This document shows positions 36,430 to 49,005 of a DNA stretch of 64,000 nt, piece after piece. The position numbers and the translations under genes were made by a program. This DNA comes from Hofstenia miamia (taxonomy: Eukaryota; Xenacoelomorpha; Acoela): the NCBI GenBank assembly GCA_004352715.1, contig SCFE01000036.1, positions 700,218 through 764,217 of the forward strand, given 5' to 3'. How positions within the stretch are numbered: the stretch's first letter is position 1; every line of letters begins with the position of its first letter. The notes beneath the pieces were generated by a model. That model was not told where the DNA came from. It searched no databases and was given only the letters and a program-made list of their open reading frames with translations.

Positions 36430-39010
36430 ATATGGATGCCCAGTTAATTGCGCTTGGGTACAGGAGACACTAAACCTACTGTTTAAAGCAATCTAAATTT
36501 TCATAGAAAAAGAAAGACACTAGTCATGTCATAAGAACAAAGTATTCAATAATACACTAGAACAGTTCTAGTGTGAATTTCAGTTAAACTATCTCATTAA
36601 GTTACGGAACAAAATGCAAAGTGTAGAATAGTCCAATTGTTTACGGTCTCCCAGCAAAAAATTCACTTAGGTAACACTTTCTTTTAGCGCAAAATTGAAT
36701 CAAATCGCTACGTGCTATCCAAAATATTTAAACTGCAGCTGTTTGTAATCGAAACTCTCTGGCCTCGGATTTGTATTTACGTTTTGTCAGTTTGCATTAG
36801 TTTTGCACTTGAAGTTTAAGTTGTACTAATTACCGATTACATAAATGGTCAATCATTACAATAAAGGGGAGTGTAAAAGTATCAATAATACAACTATCCA
36901 AATACTTTTGAAACGAAAATTTGCAAAAGAAACTAATTGTCGCATTAAAACTTTGTAATTTATATTAATGACTAAGCACGATGTGAAAAACCAAAATTTA
37001 CATTGAGCACTAGATACTATGATATTTGAATTCAGAGTACGCGGGAGAGAGGGTGGAGTGTCCATAGAATGTTCAATCAGTCTGAAAATCTCTTAAAATC
37101 GAAGTTCGGAATCAATACTTTTCATCAATATATACATGTAGTTAGTTTCAATGCATCTTAAATAACAAGCAAACAAATATACTAATATACAAATATCTAA
37201 TGACGTAGTAAATACTAAAATAAATGTAGTAAAGAATTTTAAATTTTCTTTAAGAAAAGTAAAAAACTATTTGGAAAGTATGTATTTTGAGGATGGAGAT
37301 ACGACCATACGGCCATATTTAAACAAATTCTTTTCCATTGTTGGAGAGTGCGATAATGCAAAACATACAAAATTTTGTGCTGCCAGTTGCACTAAAAGTT
37401 TTAAATATCCCCAAAAAAACTAAAAGAAAATATAAATATAAAATTTAAAATTGTAAACAGAGGGAAGCCTGAAGAAATAATACGGGAAGATTAAATAATT
37501 GTTGGAAGAATTCCACCATATCAGAATTTCTTTAAGAAAGACAGTGATGAAGCCAGAACATTCTCAGTGTACCGACCAGGACTAAGCTCTTCAAATCGAA
37601 GAGCTACCGCAAGTGACTAAGAACCAACGAATGCAATGGTTTATAAGATCTTAAAAAAGCGCTGCTTGAAAATCTTCCCTAGAAATGAGTACAACTTAAA
37701 TCAATAACCGTATAGACACACATCTGATGATCAATTGTTTTGGAAAGCAACTATGGAAGAGTTAGACCAATGAGTTGAAAAGTGTAAACTAAGCAAGACA
37801 CAAAAAATTCAACAACATTTAAATGGCATAGGTTGTAGAGCATATACTAAGAGTATTTTTGAATAGATGGTAAAGAATGCACTGTTTTAACAAACGAATA
37901 ATGCAAATAACTAGTTCAGGGACATTTAAATAAAAAATAGTGAGACAAAACTAAGAACAGCAATTTCGTAAATAAAAACAAGAACTGCAAAAATGAATTT
38001 TAGGAATAGGTAATAGTTTAAATTACATAAAATCATTCGCTAATTTCAAAACAGCAGCTAAAATCAATTACTTTGAGTTAAAATAAATGAAGCACTGCGT
38101 CTCGTTTACATTTGAACTTTACCAAAAAAAAACATTCTAATTAAAACAGAGCTAACAAGTATGTTTAAATAAATTAACAGTTCCTACAATTAACTGAATT
38201 TTAACTGAGTGGGATTTAATGCCATTCTCCACAGAAGATGATGTCACTAAATTCATTGGCACTGCTACTCAATGATATTAACAAACCCACTGACAATCAA
38301 AGAGTAAAGAAACACCATGAGATTGTATTAATGGGACAATGAAGCGTCGATAATTATCCACATTATTATTATATAATCCCATCTGTTTGAAATGCAATCT
38401 TACTTCAGAAGTTCTTTTGCATCTATAGTAAACATAGAGTTTGGGTCATTTTATGCATCAAAGTCAAATATGCGTTTCTTTTCACTTTTTAGAATAGCTT
38501 GGGCTGTGATTTTAGTGCACAAACATTTTACATGAGAACAAAGATTTAGACGCAAATTAAGCATGCATGCTATGCGAAAAATATATACTTTGGCTGACTG
38601 AAGCACAGCTGCGACCGCTTACTTTAAGTATTTGCTAACAACTAACACTGATTTATTTATCTACTTTTAAATGAGAAATCAGATTTCTTCAAAAACAATC
38701 AAACTCTCTCGTTGAGAAATGTTTGGCTTTCTGTAGATGGACCGTCAAAGCTCCGTGCAAGCTTGCGGAGCGCAAATTGAGAGAAACTCCGTTATCCTAT
38801 GGTGCTTTTGGGCATCTCTATGAGTTTTTTCTTCAAAGATTCAGCACAGATTTTATATAATTCATTGGTTGGTTAAAAGTTTCTTCATTTTGTAATGACT
38901 GCAGAATTGTTCAAATATAATTTTTTAAATGTGTTTAAGTTGTTAAACTGCCAAAATTCCCCTGCTGCGATTAGCAAAATTCTATCACAAACAAAAAATA
39001 TGGAAAACGT
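36430..39010. other. AT-rich non-coding stretch
   Basis: No splice-supported exon or transposon end found. A short imperfect palindrome GCTCCGTGCAAGCTTGCGGA occurs near 38750. Confidence 0.4.
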
Positions 39011-39017
39011 CAATGCA

Positions 39018-39019
<2 letters not shown>

Positions 39020-39056
<37 letters not shown>
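39020..39056. repeat. (TA)n microsatellite
   Basis: About 18 TA units. The frame running out of it (39013-39243) is not considered a gene. Confidence 0.95.
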
Positions 39057-39061
<5 letters not shown>

Positions 39062-39248
39062 CTACAGTTTTCGTTGCTATTTTTCAAAGGGGTAACATGG
39101 TACTTTATGCAAGCATTATATATGTAGTACAATTTTGTAAAAATGAATCATCGGAAGGAAAGCCCATTAAATGCGAATTGAAAATAAACAAGAAATTAAA
39201 CACACCAAAAGACGAATTCAAATTTAAAGCTCGTTTTAATTAATTAGC

Positions 39249-39267
39249 AGATGTGTATAAGAGACAG
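39249..39267 (+). other. Tn5 mosaic-end (Nextera) adapter sequence in the assembly
   Basis: AGATGTGTATAAGAGACAG is identical over all 19 bases to the Tn5 transposase mosaic end used in tagmentation and mate-pair libraries. A chance 19-base match is very unlikely. It most likely reflects untrimmed adapter built into the contig, so continuity across 39267/39268 should not be trusted. Confidence 0.9.
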
Positions 39268-40883
39268 GTCTACACTTGACAAAGTCGAAGGAAATTGTTT
39301 ATCAAACAACTGTAAAGTAAAGTTTGCCATGAATATTGGAGCGGCAATTGATGCGTTAGTCTCTGAGTGAATGTAATTGATGTCTCAGGAATAAAAAATC
39401 TGCAAACCTGATAAAATGAATGGTGATGTTTGAGGATGTTGACCTTCAAAGCATGCACCAAAAATGTTAAACGCATGCTTATTTACATCAGTAAGTTGAC
39501 TTATTAAACCGAACATTTGAGAACACATTGTGAAAATTTGTGAGGACCACGACCATCTTCAGACAAGGACTACTGGAATACCAAGGCACTGAATATAATT
39601 GGCATCAGATTGTGTAGGCTGCCCTCTTAAAACTTAAATGTCTCCATCCAAAATTAAATGCTAGTTTTAAACCTACACAGCCTACCCTTCCTAATACATT
39701 TACTAGAGATACGATTTTTTACCATTAATTATTATAATCATTACAAGATTGCTTAACAAAAAAGGTTCTGTAAATTCTTATATTAGACTTTCATCTAAAT
39801 GCCTTAGCGTTTGATCTATTAATCGTTAACTAAGACATGCGATATTACAGTTGTAGAAGCAATATACTAATGAATTGCTACAATTTTAAAGGCAATGCAC
39901 TTTCGTTCCTGTTCACACTAAAAAACTTATAATAGAATTTTGAAAACCTAATTCACATTGGAAATAACGTAAATTATTGTGCACATAATTTTAAACAGTA
40001 CCGAATACACTAATTGGACTTTGAAAATGCTTGTTGATGGTGAGTATGCCGTCCAATTAATGTTTGAGCATTGTCTTGCTTAGTATGTCACATTATAAAT
40101 TGGAAAACTCATGTTTTTAAATTGCCAGGAATAGACCTGTTTGTGGTGAGAATGGATTTTTCGCTCCCGTTTCAATCTCATTCGAGTATCGTTTGGGAAA
40201 ATTCCACTGTTGCTAGAAATAATCTGTCGGCAAGATCACGCTACTACAATGTATTATTATGACGATACCACATTGTTAAAATATCGAGTGAGTTATGCCT
40301 ACATTCTAGAAACAGTATTTGTCACATATCTTGGTTGTAGAAATTACATTGCATTAAGTTCAGTCAAGGATAAAAAGTTTTCGTTTGTTGGTAAAATACG
40401 ATATTTCTGTTAACAGCTACCATTGGAATAAGCTGTGATTAAAGTTATCATAATTGCAAAACTAGAGCAAAAAAACCATCACTTCAAGTAATAGAATAAT
40501 TATGATTATGAGCAAAATATTAACCTAGATAACATTTCTATTGCAACTAACCTCTACTACTTCAATTCTCTGAGAAACTTCTTTAGTTTCCCAAAGAAAA
40601 ATTTGCAATAAACATCGTGTCTAAATAAATTCGAAGAGATCGTTCCCTGCGTCTTGTGGAAAAAGCTTTGCGACAGATCCGCTCCCATTCCCAATAGCGA
40701 ATTAAACTAATCGGGAATGCGCAACACATTTATACACATACTATTACTCTTCTATACAACCAAAAGTCCAAAAATGGCGTATAACGCGGCAGCGAGGACG
40801 AAATTTTTATAGCACTTAGCGGTAGGTGCAAACACGCGGATATGCGGAAATTTTTAATTTGTACAAAGCGGCAGAAATATTTT

Positions 40884-40885
<2 letters not shown>

Positions 40886-40922
<37 letters not shown>
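40886..40922. repeat. (TA)n microsatellite abutting a LINE fragment
   Basis: About 18 TA units ending directly before the first coding remnant of the LINE at 40930 onward. Confidence 0.95.
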
Positions 40923-40927
<5 letters not shown>

Positions 40928-40929
40928 CA

Positions 40930-43073
40930 ATCGACATTGAATGCACATATATACATTTGCTAGTCATGATATCTATTCTATTGGATCCATTGATGAGTGC
41001 TATGATAAAACAAATTCTTGCTTGAAAAACGTTTGGAACTCATTTGCACCAGTTCGGAATATCTATGTTAGACAGCTCCACCATGGGAACGCCTGGTTCG
41101 ATTCCGAGATAAAGATACTCAGAGCAAGACGAAGGAAAGCTGAACGATATTACTTGAGGTCACGAAGCAATCAATCTCGATCCGATTATATTAGTCTTAG
41201 AAATTCTGTAGTTGAACTCTCCATTGCGAAGAACCAGAATTACTTCAAAAATCAGTTTAACTCATGTCAAGGTAATTCGAAGAATGTTTATCGTGTACTA
41301 AGTAAATTAAGCAAGGCTGGAGAAGCCAAACTTAAGTCTGATATTTCTTCGAATGATTTCAAAGTACACTTTGATGGAAAGGTAATAATCATTATTCACA
41401 TTTTGCTAAAAATCAAACTAACATCGAAAACATCTTGAGTGGATATCATATTCCTCAGTCTGAATTCTCACAATTCCTTCTTGTGTCACATCTGGAGGTT
41501 GAAGAGATTATCAATTCACTTAAATCTACAACCTGTGAATTGGACGTGTTCCCCACGAAGCACATCAAAAACGACTTAGTTCTTCGTTGCTGCCTTCCGA
41601 TTATTACTAAGAATGTTAATCTGTCTCTACAAAGCGGTGAATTCCCAAAAATGGCAAAACTGAGTGTCACAACGCCTATCATAAAACAATCATCAAACAG
41701 TCAAAGTACTGTGCATGGATTTCGTCCCATTGCGAATCTTCAATTTCTTTTCAAAGATTATTGAAAAAGCAGCGAGTAATCAGATTACCTCGTTTTTTGA
41801 GAAATATGACATACTACCCTCGCGGCAATCAGCATATAGGAGAAATCACTCAGTGGAAACTGTTATGATACGCATTAAAAATGATATCTTGAAAGCAAAG
41901 GAGAATGGTTTTTCGGTGCTGCTCACATTAGTTGACCAAAGTTCCGCTTTTGATCTAGTGAAACATGAGCTTCTGTTTCGGATCCTTGAAAGTTGTGGTC
42001 TCAAAGGTTCTGTTCTCAAATGGATAGAATCGTATCTCAGTGGCAAAAGCAAATATGTTAAATGGCAAGATTTAATTTCACGGACAAGCTCAGCGACCTC
42101 AGGTGTCCCACAGGGATCAATCCTGGGACCGCTTCTATTCATTACATACAATGCTTTCATTAGTCATCATCTAAATGAATTAGTCTTTCAGCACTACCTT
42201 TATGCAGATGATACTCAATTCCTCCTCTGTTTTAAGGACTCTTCCCACGAAGCACTTTCTATAATTGAAAATTCAAAGACAATTGTTAATGACTTGAAAA
42301 CTTTACTAACCAGCGCTTATCAATGTCTAAATGGTGACAAAACCAAAATATTATTTTCAATTCTAAACAAAGATTTCAAAAAACCGATCGGAGTGAGATA
42401 AGGGATCTCGGATTATATCTTGATTTTGGTCTGTCAATTGATACTCATATTTCTAAATTAGTTAGGTACTTGAACTTTTTGCTGAGAAATCTATATCGCA
42501 TTCAAAAGTTTTTAAATATTGAATTACGTGCAAACATTGTGCGATCATTAATTCTATCTAAATTAGACTTTATGAATGGCTGTCTATATGGTGAAACAAA
42601 CAAGGCACTACGCAAACTGCAGTGCGTGCAAAACAGATGTGCGGGATTTGTTTTTGGTCTAGGTAAATTTGCACATATCAGCCCTGCTATATATCAACTC
42701 CATTAGCTCAAAATAGACTATCGAACTAAATATGTCTGTTAATGTGGAAATGCATGAATGGATTGGCTCCGAACTATCTTGTAGAACTGGTATTAATTCA
42801 CGTTAATTCAAGATAAGATAAGATAAGAAGGCGATAATTCCAAGATCAAAATCTGTGGCATATGATCACTCTTCCGCTGCGTGTGGCCCTACACTGTTTA
42901 ACTTGGTACCCGTAGATTTGAGAAATGAAACATGTCTCTATAAATTCAAGAAGTTGAAGTATGAATTATTTGTACTGCAAACAAGCGACCTAAACATTTG
43001 ACGTTTATACACTTTTTAGCGCATGAGAGATTTTTTAGTTATGCGCTTTATAAGAAATAAATTGTTGTTGTTG
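40930..43073 (+). mobile_element. 5'-truncated CR1/L2/jockey-like LINE
   Basis: A non-LTR retrotransposon with decayed reverse transcriptase. It is truncated on the left at a (TA)n tract. On the right it ends with a short 3' untranslated region, a stem AGCGCAT/ATGCGCT (43018-43047) and a (TTG)n-like tail after AATAAA. The endonuclease domain is absent. The 3' part and about 400 bases of flank are repeated at 43843-44931. Confidence 0.85.
40941..42706 (+). pseudogene. LINE reverse transcriptase, frameshifted
   Basis: Three plus-strand pieces in changing frames make one reverse transcriptase. 40941-41390 is the linker before the RT domain (NAWFDSEIKILRARRRKAER). 41435-41755 holds the thumb-proximal N-terminal RT region (FPTKHIKND, GFRPIANLQF). 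41715-42400 holds the core: LTLVDQSSAFDLVKH carrying the first catalytic Asp, GVPQGSILGPLLF at about 42102-42140 and YADD at 42201-42212. After a stop at about 42400 a C-terminal remnant continues to 42706 (LRNLYRIQKFLNIELRANIV). At least two frameshifts and a stop make it inactive. The motif set fits the CR1/L2/jockey group; the exact clade needs a tree. Confidence 0.85.
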
Positions 43074-43475
43074 CTGTATATATGTTAGTTGCACAAGCAA
43101 GTATTGAGATTCTATCTAAAAAAATTAATAACTGGTAATAACTTTATATAAGATAGCTTTTCAAAAAATAACAAGCTTTTGTCAAAGAAGAACTACCTGT
43201 AATTGATAAATTTTCTGAATGCTGCATTGTTTTATTAAAACTATGTGATGCATTGTTACAATCGATCAGTAAAATGGCATATTTATCTATTCAGACTCGT
43301 CAATTGCAAGCGATAGTGATAGCCAAACGACATTTTCTTTTAAAACACTTTTATCATAGAATAATTTTACCAAGTTGAAACAAACATGCATACATAAATA
43401 AATACCTATAAGAAATCATTTGAAATCTTATTACCGCTAAGCAACTAAATCCCATGGAGTCAGAGAAATTTCCAG
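42385..43475 (+). repeat. 1.09-kb duplication, copy A
   Basis: From CGATCGGAGTGAGATAAG in the LINE C-terminal region through the LINE tail and about 400 bases of non-LINE flank, matching 43843-44931. Differences are concentrated in the coding part, including an AGATA expansion near 42815, while the tail and flank look nearly identical. It ends at a single N (43476). Confidence 0.85.
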
Positions 43476-43487
43476 NTCATATAGTAT

Positions 43488-43624
43488 ATCGTAAAATGCA
43501 AAAATGCTAGGCCTACTTCTTTTTCAAAAAGGTCGTATTATTGTTGAATATCCGTCTACAACAACTTTTGTAAAGGTGTTTTTTGCAAAAATGTCCCAAT
43601 ATTGTCATTCAATTTGGAGCATCA
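43488..43624 (+). repeat. Fragment shared with the TTAA-flanked element
   Basis: Matches 34887-35023, including ATGCTAGGCCTACTTCTTTT, with a few indels. It lies just after the single N that ends duplication copy A, so it may mark an assembly join. Confidence 0.75.
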
Positions 43625-43756
43625 GTAGATAAAATGTGGGTTTAGATATTACATGATTACCATTACCATTGAAAGGGCTCTACCATTAAGCTTTGCATCT
43701 GTTTTCGAAAAGGTTTCAATTTTGTTGACAATATTTGTTGATTATCTTTAACATAA

Positions 43757-44457
43757 GTGTGGTTTCGTGACTGGCACAAGGACCCTCTGAATCAATCCCG
43801 TGATGGGATCCAGTCACCAATGAGCAACAATGTGAAGAATGGCGATCGGAGTGAGATAAGAGATATCGGATTATATCTTGATTCTGATCTGTCAATGGAT
43901 ACTCATATTTCTAAATTAGTTAGGTACTCGAACTTTTCGCTGAGAAATCTATATCGCATACAAAAGTATTTAAATATTGAATTACGTGCAAACATTGTGC
44001 GATCATTAATTCTATCTAAATTATACATTATTAATGGCTTGCTATATGGTGCAAACAAGGCACTACGCAATGCGTGCAAAGCAGATGTGCGAGATTTGTT
44101 TTTGGTCTAGAGTCTAGGTAAATTTGCACATATCATATATATCAACTCCATTAGCTCAAAATAGACTATCGACTAACGAACTAAATATGTCTGTTAATGT
44201 GGAAATGCATGAATGGATTGGCTTCGAACTATCTTGTAGAACTGGTATCCATTCACGTTAATTCAAGAACGATTAGAAACAAGGCGATAATTCCAAGATC
44301 AAAATCTGTGGCATATGATCACTCTTCCGCTGCGTGTGGCCCTACACTGTTTAACTTGGTACCCGTAGATTTGAGAAATGAAACATGTTGTCTCTATAAA
44401 TTCAAGAAGTTGAAGTATGAATTATTTGTACTGCAAACAAGCGACCTAAACATTTGA
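43757..44457 (+). pseudogene. LINE ORF2 C-terminal fragment (copy B)
   Basis: Two frames, 43757-44107 and 44197-44457. They hold the post-RT connection (ISKLVRYSNFSLRNLYRIQK) and the C-terminal region (SAACGPTLFNLVPVDLRNET, then YKFKKLKYELFVLQ) ending in a TGA, as in CR1/L2-type elements. A frameshift and small deletions separate the two. It is followed by the same hairpin (44474-44503) and TTG tail (to about 44529) as copy A. Confidence 0.8.
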
Positions 44458-44931
44458 CGTTTATACACTTTTTAGCGCATGAGAGATTTTTTAGTTATGC
44501 GCTTTATAAGAAATAAATTGTTGTTGTTGCTGTATATATGTTAGTTGCACAAGCAAGTATTGAGATTCTATCTAAAAAAATTAATAACTGGTAATAACTT
44601 TATATAAGATAGCTTTTCAAAAAATAACAAGCTTTTGTCAAAGAAGAACTACCTGTAATTGATAAATTTTCTGAATGCTGCATTGTTTTATTAAAACTAT
44701 GTGATGCATTGTTACAATCGATCAGTAAAATGGCATATTTATCTATTCAGACTCGTCAATTGCAAGCGATAGTGATAGCCAAACGACATTTTCTTTTAAA
44801 ACACTTTTATCATAGAATAATTTTACCAAGTTGAAACAAACATGCATACATAAATAAATACCTATAAGAAATCATTTGAAATCTTATTACCGCTAAGCAA
44901 CTAAATCCCATGGAGTCAGAGAAATTTCCAG
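43843..44931 (+). repeat. 1.09-kb duplication, copy B
   Basis: The second copy of 42385-43475. Its left flank is unrelated to copy A. It contains a better preserved LINE C-terminus. Confidence 0.85.
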
Positions 44932-45879
44932 AGTGCTTTATTATTTTATACAAATAGTTGTTAAGATTATCAATCCATAGCAAGAATCATTTTGAATATC
45001 TAGATCATATCCTGATTTCAAAACTATCCAACTTCGGCCAAAAATGTAATTATGTATCTGTAAAAAGTTGGTTGTCAGACAAATTTTGAAGAATACTGGG
45101 TCTAGTAGACAGAATAGCAGCACAAATGTCAAGCCTAAAAACCAAGAATAGGGCAATTGCAATGGTGAAACCACTACTACAAGACTAACAAACGAAACAT
45201 TTCGTGATGAATTCAAAACGTAACATAAGTTGCAAAAATTATTATCCAGGAGACTTTGATGTGCTTTGGACAAGAAAATCCATGCATCACCACGAACTGT
45301 AAAGTTTGATAAATTATCAAGGAATATGTATCCAGCGAAATCGGTAATAATGGCAATAGTTGAAATGTATGTGGCCTCCTATTATAGAATCTCTGTTCGT
45401 AATCAACGCTATTAATATTATCGACAGGATATTGCTCTCTGTCACACTTATCGATAAAAAGAGACTCTTAATAGAATATGAATTTCAAATTATATTATTA
45501 TGTAGTTCATGTTAGATGTAAATTCAAAGTTTTCAGAACAGCGCCCTACCACATCTAACAACCTTTCAAATGTAGTAGGAAAGGACTTTGACATCGTCTC
45601 ACATGAAAAGAGGACAGTGAATCCTGATAATTGACTATTTTCTAAATTTGTCCATTACTGAACTTTGTAGATAATCAAGTTTTATTAATTAAATGTACGT
45701 TGTAGTTATTGCAAAACAGATATTTAGATGGAGGCACTCGGTATTTCATTGCTCATTGCTATGCTTAAATACACACTCTAAGTATAAAGTATTACAACTA
45801 TAATAAAAGTTTCGAAAATTTCTACACCAATAAATAAACCAATGTGCAAAAGAACCAAACAATTTTTCTCGCTTTTCAG
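44932..45879. other. Non-coding stretch
   Basis: The minus-strand frame 44941-45273 is hydrophobic and AT-driven, without splice signals or known motifs. Nothing else was recognised. Confidence 0.35.
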
Positions 45880-46026
45880 CGTTACAATAAATTTCAAAAT
45901 TACGTTCGCACACGTACTAAAAGAATTTCACAGCAAAGATTATCATTTCAAATTATTTATTGCTTGCTTAGAAATTTATTAACCGTTTTAAGCTATTTTA
46001 TGCGAGTTGCAGCAAAGCTGCATTAA
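45880..46026 (+). CDS. Possible 3'-terminal exon (plus strand)
   Basis: A very strong acceptor (AATTTTTCTCGCTTTTCAG, ending 45879) is followed by a frame open from the first base for 48 codons to a TAA at 46024-46026. It starts RYNKFQNYVRTRTKRISQQR and is basic, then turns hydrophobic (IIYCLLRNLLTVLSYFM). No upstream partner was identified and no family recognised. Confidence 0.3.
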   Translation, partial: RYNKFQNYVRTRTKRISQQRLSFQIIYCLLRNLLTVLSYFMRVAAKLH

Positions 46027-46086
46027 ATTTAAAGTTAGTTCAGTGGAGTTGAAATCCGCTTACTGGCATTCTCTATGCACCGCGCG

Positions 46087-46094
46087 TATAAAAG
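46087..46094 (+). promoter_or_regulatory. Candidate TATA box
   Basis: TATAAAAG in a GC-richer context (CGCGCG just upstream). A possible initiator TCACA lies about 30 bases downstream at 46119. No downstream plus-strand coding exon was recognised, and the minus-strand frame 46104-46301 cannot be excluded as a gene. Confidence 0.25.
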
Positions 46095-46309
46095 GAGCTT
46101 AAATTAAATGTTGAGTATATCACAGAAAAGTCTAAGCGGTATTGTTGACACAATAGCAGAAACTAATTGGAAAGTGAGCGAAAAATCAAACACAAGCAAA
46201 CAGGTCACAGTATAGACATTGCCGATAGGCGATTGCAATTGAGACTTTATGGGAGACACACTAGCAGCGGAACACATTCCGACATAAATTTCGCAACCCA
46301 CCGCGTATT

Positions 46310-47947
46310 GACGTAACTAAAAATGACCTTTAGCCAAAACTAACAATTTGACGCAGCATAAGGAATCAATGAGAAGGAATTCTTTCGAATACAAAGAAAA
46401 AATCGCTTTGATTAATTAATTATCATTTTGAATATTGCATGAAGTATGGTGTTTTAATAAACGAATACACGATTCCTGAAATGTTTAAAAACACTCAATA
46501 ATCAATAGTGTGCGAATTTTGCTAACTTTATTAGTGCTGTAAGGCGAAATTAAAAACGCGGTCCTTCACAATCCGAAGTCAAAAAGATGTGATTCGAAAA
46601 CATCAATAAATCTATAAAATGTAATGATAATTCATTTCTTGGAAACGCTCATTAATCATAAATGTGTGGAAGAATTTCAGAAATTTAAAATGAACGCCTT
46701 CGGACACGATTAAAATAACATTCAATAGATCAACATGTACTCTAAATTTATTACCTATGTCTAAAGAGATTTGAGATAAATTATTAAATATTTTGGTGAT
46801 CATCGGAAAACCATTTCGAATGGAATTAAACAATCCGATAACGAAAATATAACAATGAATAGCCTAGATATCCTTGAAGGTTGACACATATTTACGGAAT
46901 AGCTATTGCAAAAAGTTTTAAAATGACTATCTGCATTGTCTAAACTTGAACTTTAGTGTGCGTTTTGTACACTGGCAATAATTAAGAGCAAATTAATCAA
47001 AATTTACCCAACACTAACTAGATTTGAAAATTAGCCCATTGTATTTTAGCGTGACTTCATTTCGGAAATTTAAATAATCAATTTTCAAGACTTAAGGCTA
47101 AAACTATATAATTATATTGTTTGCATGTCTCGGCAATTAGGAGTTATTTGAGGATACAGCATATGTTGATCCAATAAAAATGGGGGGGGGACAAGGAAGG
47201 GGTCACGAGTTTCAACCAAGTTCATCACTAATAAACTTGTCCATTTCTATGTTGAAAATAGTATTATAGTAGTGAGTTATATGGAGGTATTTGTGTCATC
47301 AACATATAAATGAATATATTCTTTTAAATATCTAATGTTATGTATATAACATAAATTATATAATTGTATTTTGTAATTTATTTATATTGCTATTAATATA
47401 AAAACATTTTAAATGTAGAAAAATATTAATATCGCGTAATAGCTTTATCAACAAGAAACGGATTTTCAATAAACACTGCAATTAGCAATACAATGAAAAG
47501 TCCCAATCCAATCACTTACTTTAAAAATTATGTTTTAAATGTAGTCAAGTAATAAAAATAAAAGGATTCAATTCAAATGGCGTAATCTGATCTTACTTCT
47601 TGATTAAAAAGGCTCAATGAAAATTAAATAAACTTCAGAAAAACTTAATTGATTTAATATTGCACATCCATTACATTTATGGTATCAGTTTCCTGAGTAG
47701 GGAGAATTAATTTACCTTCGTCGTGTGAACCGCACAAACGAAAACGCGATGATTTTCAATCAATATTGATTGTTATTCAAAATGAGAATTTTTATGAGAA
47801 ATTTAGTCCTTTTTCATTTGAAATATGGTTTTGGTTATAATATAAATTCTATTTGCATATTGAAACGAAAAAAATCTTTGCAGTAAAAATTGTGTCCTTA
47901 CGAATTGGTGTGGAACGGAGTGAAGCAAATTTGTACTAGAATGCTAT
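46310..47947. other. AT-rich non-coding stretch
   Basis: No exon or element supported. A G9 run occurs at 47182-47190. Confidence 0.4.
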
Positions 47948-47955
47948 TGTTGTTA

Positions 47956-48441
47956 CAGTGATCCCAATTACTTGACCTTACCTCGATTTCGGTTTGGTCA
48001 TGGATTTCGGAATTGGGGGTTAGGACTTGGTTTTCTCAAATTCAAGAATTGGGTTGGGAAATTAGGCTTGGTGTTGCCATTTTTAAAGTAGTAAATTTAA
48101 TGCACAAGCTGGGTCTATAACAACCAAACTAAAGAGGTCAAGGGGCCATGCGTAATATATATATATATACTTGGAATAATGGATATGTTCTTAAGGTAGT
48201 AATAAAATAATTATAATTATAAAAGTGATGTATTTGCATTACTGGAAATATCATTGGATTTTATAGAATAGCATTAAAATTGATACTTCATTAGCTTTTA
48301 TCTTAACTTTATTAGCGAACTGGATCATAAATTGAATCTAATCAACTTTTGCGAATTGGGACTAGGTGCCATTGAAATTTGAATTGGGAAATTGGTTTAG
48401 GTACCTAATTTCCAATTAATTGGATTGGTTTGGGATCACTG
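47956..48441. mobile_element. 486-bp non-autonomous hAT-type element
   Basis: It begins CAGTGATCCCAA and ends with its exact inverse TTGGGATCACTG. Flanks TGTTGTTA (47948-47955) and TGCTGTTA (48442-48449) form an 8-bp target duplication with one transition. Subterminal GAATTGGG/CCCAATT motifs recur. Non-coding; a short (TA)n lies inside at 48154-48169. Confidence 0.85.
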
Positions 48442-48968
48442 TGCTGTTACAACAGAAATCTCGAAAGTGCATACAATAAAGACATTTCTAGCCAGTTCTT
48501 TATTCTATAAATTTTCGTATAGTTTTTTTAAAATAATTACCAGCAAGTTTCTAATATAATGCAACTATTGTAAATACACTATATCCCGGTGTGACTTAAT
48601 AATTGTAAAAGAAACTGAACAGTCAATTTGTAGATTGATTCTGTCATAGAAAATATTAAATACACGTGCTATGTGATTACAGAGCGTGAAATAAAATAAA
48701 CTTTTTGAACAATGACCACCTAACTTTACCTCTTACCTTCCCATTGATATAATACCAGAAATGTTCATTGTAGACAACCAAACGTTAGGTTTAGGATGAA
48801 ATTTACTCAACATTGAAGTTATTGTAGTGACCCACTTCACCTCAATCATAGCCATTAATATTGTTAAACAAACTTATAGCACCAGAATCTGACAAAATTC
48901 AGGTAGTGCCAATAATAGAATGTGATTTTCAAAATTTATGAAAATCTACAAATGCATACATAAGAATG

Positions 48969-48969
<1 letters not shown>

Positions 48970-49002
<33 letters not shown>
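48970..49002. repeat. (TA)n microsatellite
   Basis: About 16 AT units. Confidence 0.95.

Positions 49003-49005
<3 letters not shown>

Noticed and set aside
48716-48800. Minus-strand GTAAGAG donor with a short open frame
   Set aside because: No acceptor lies between the donor and the preceding in-frame stop.
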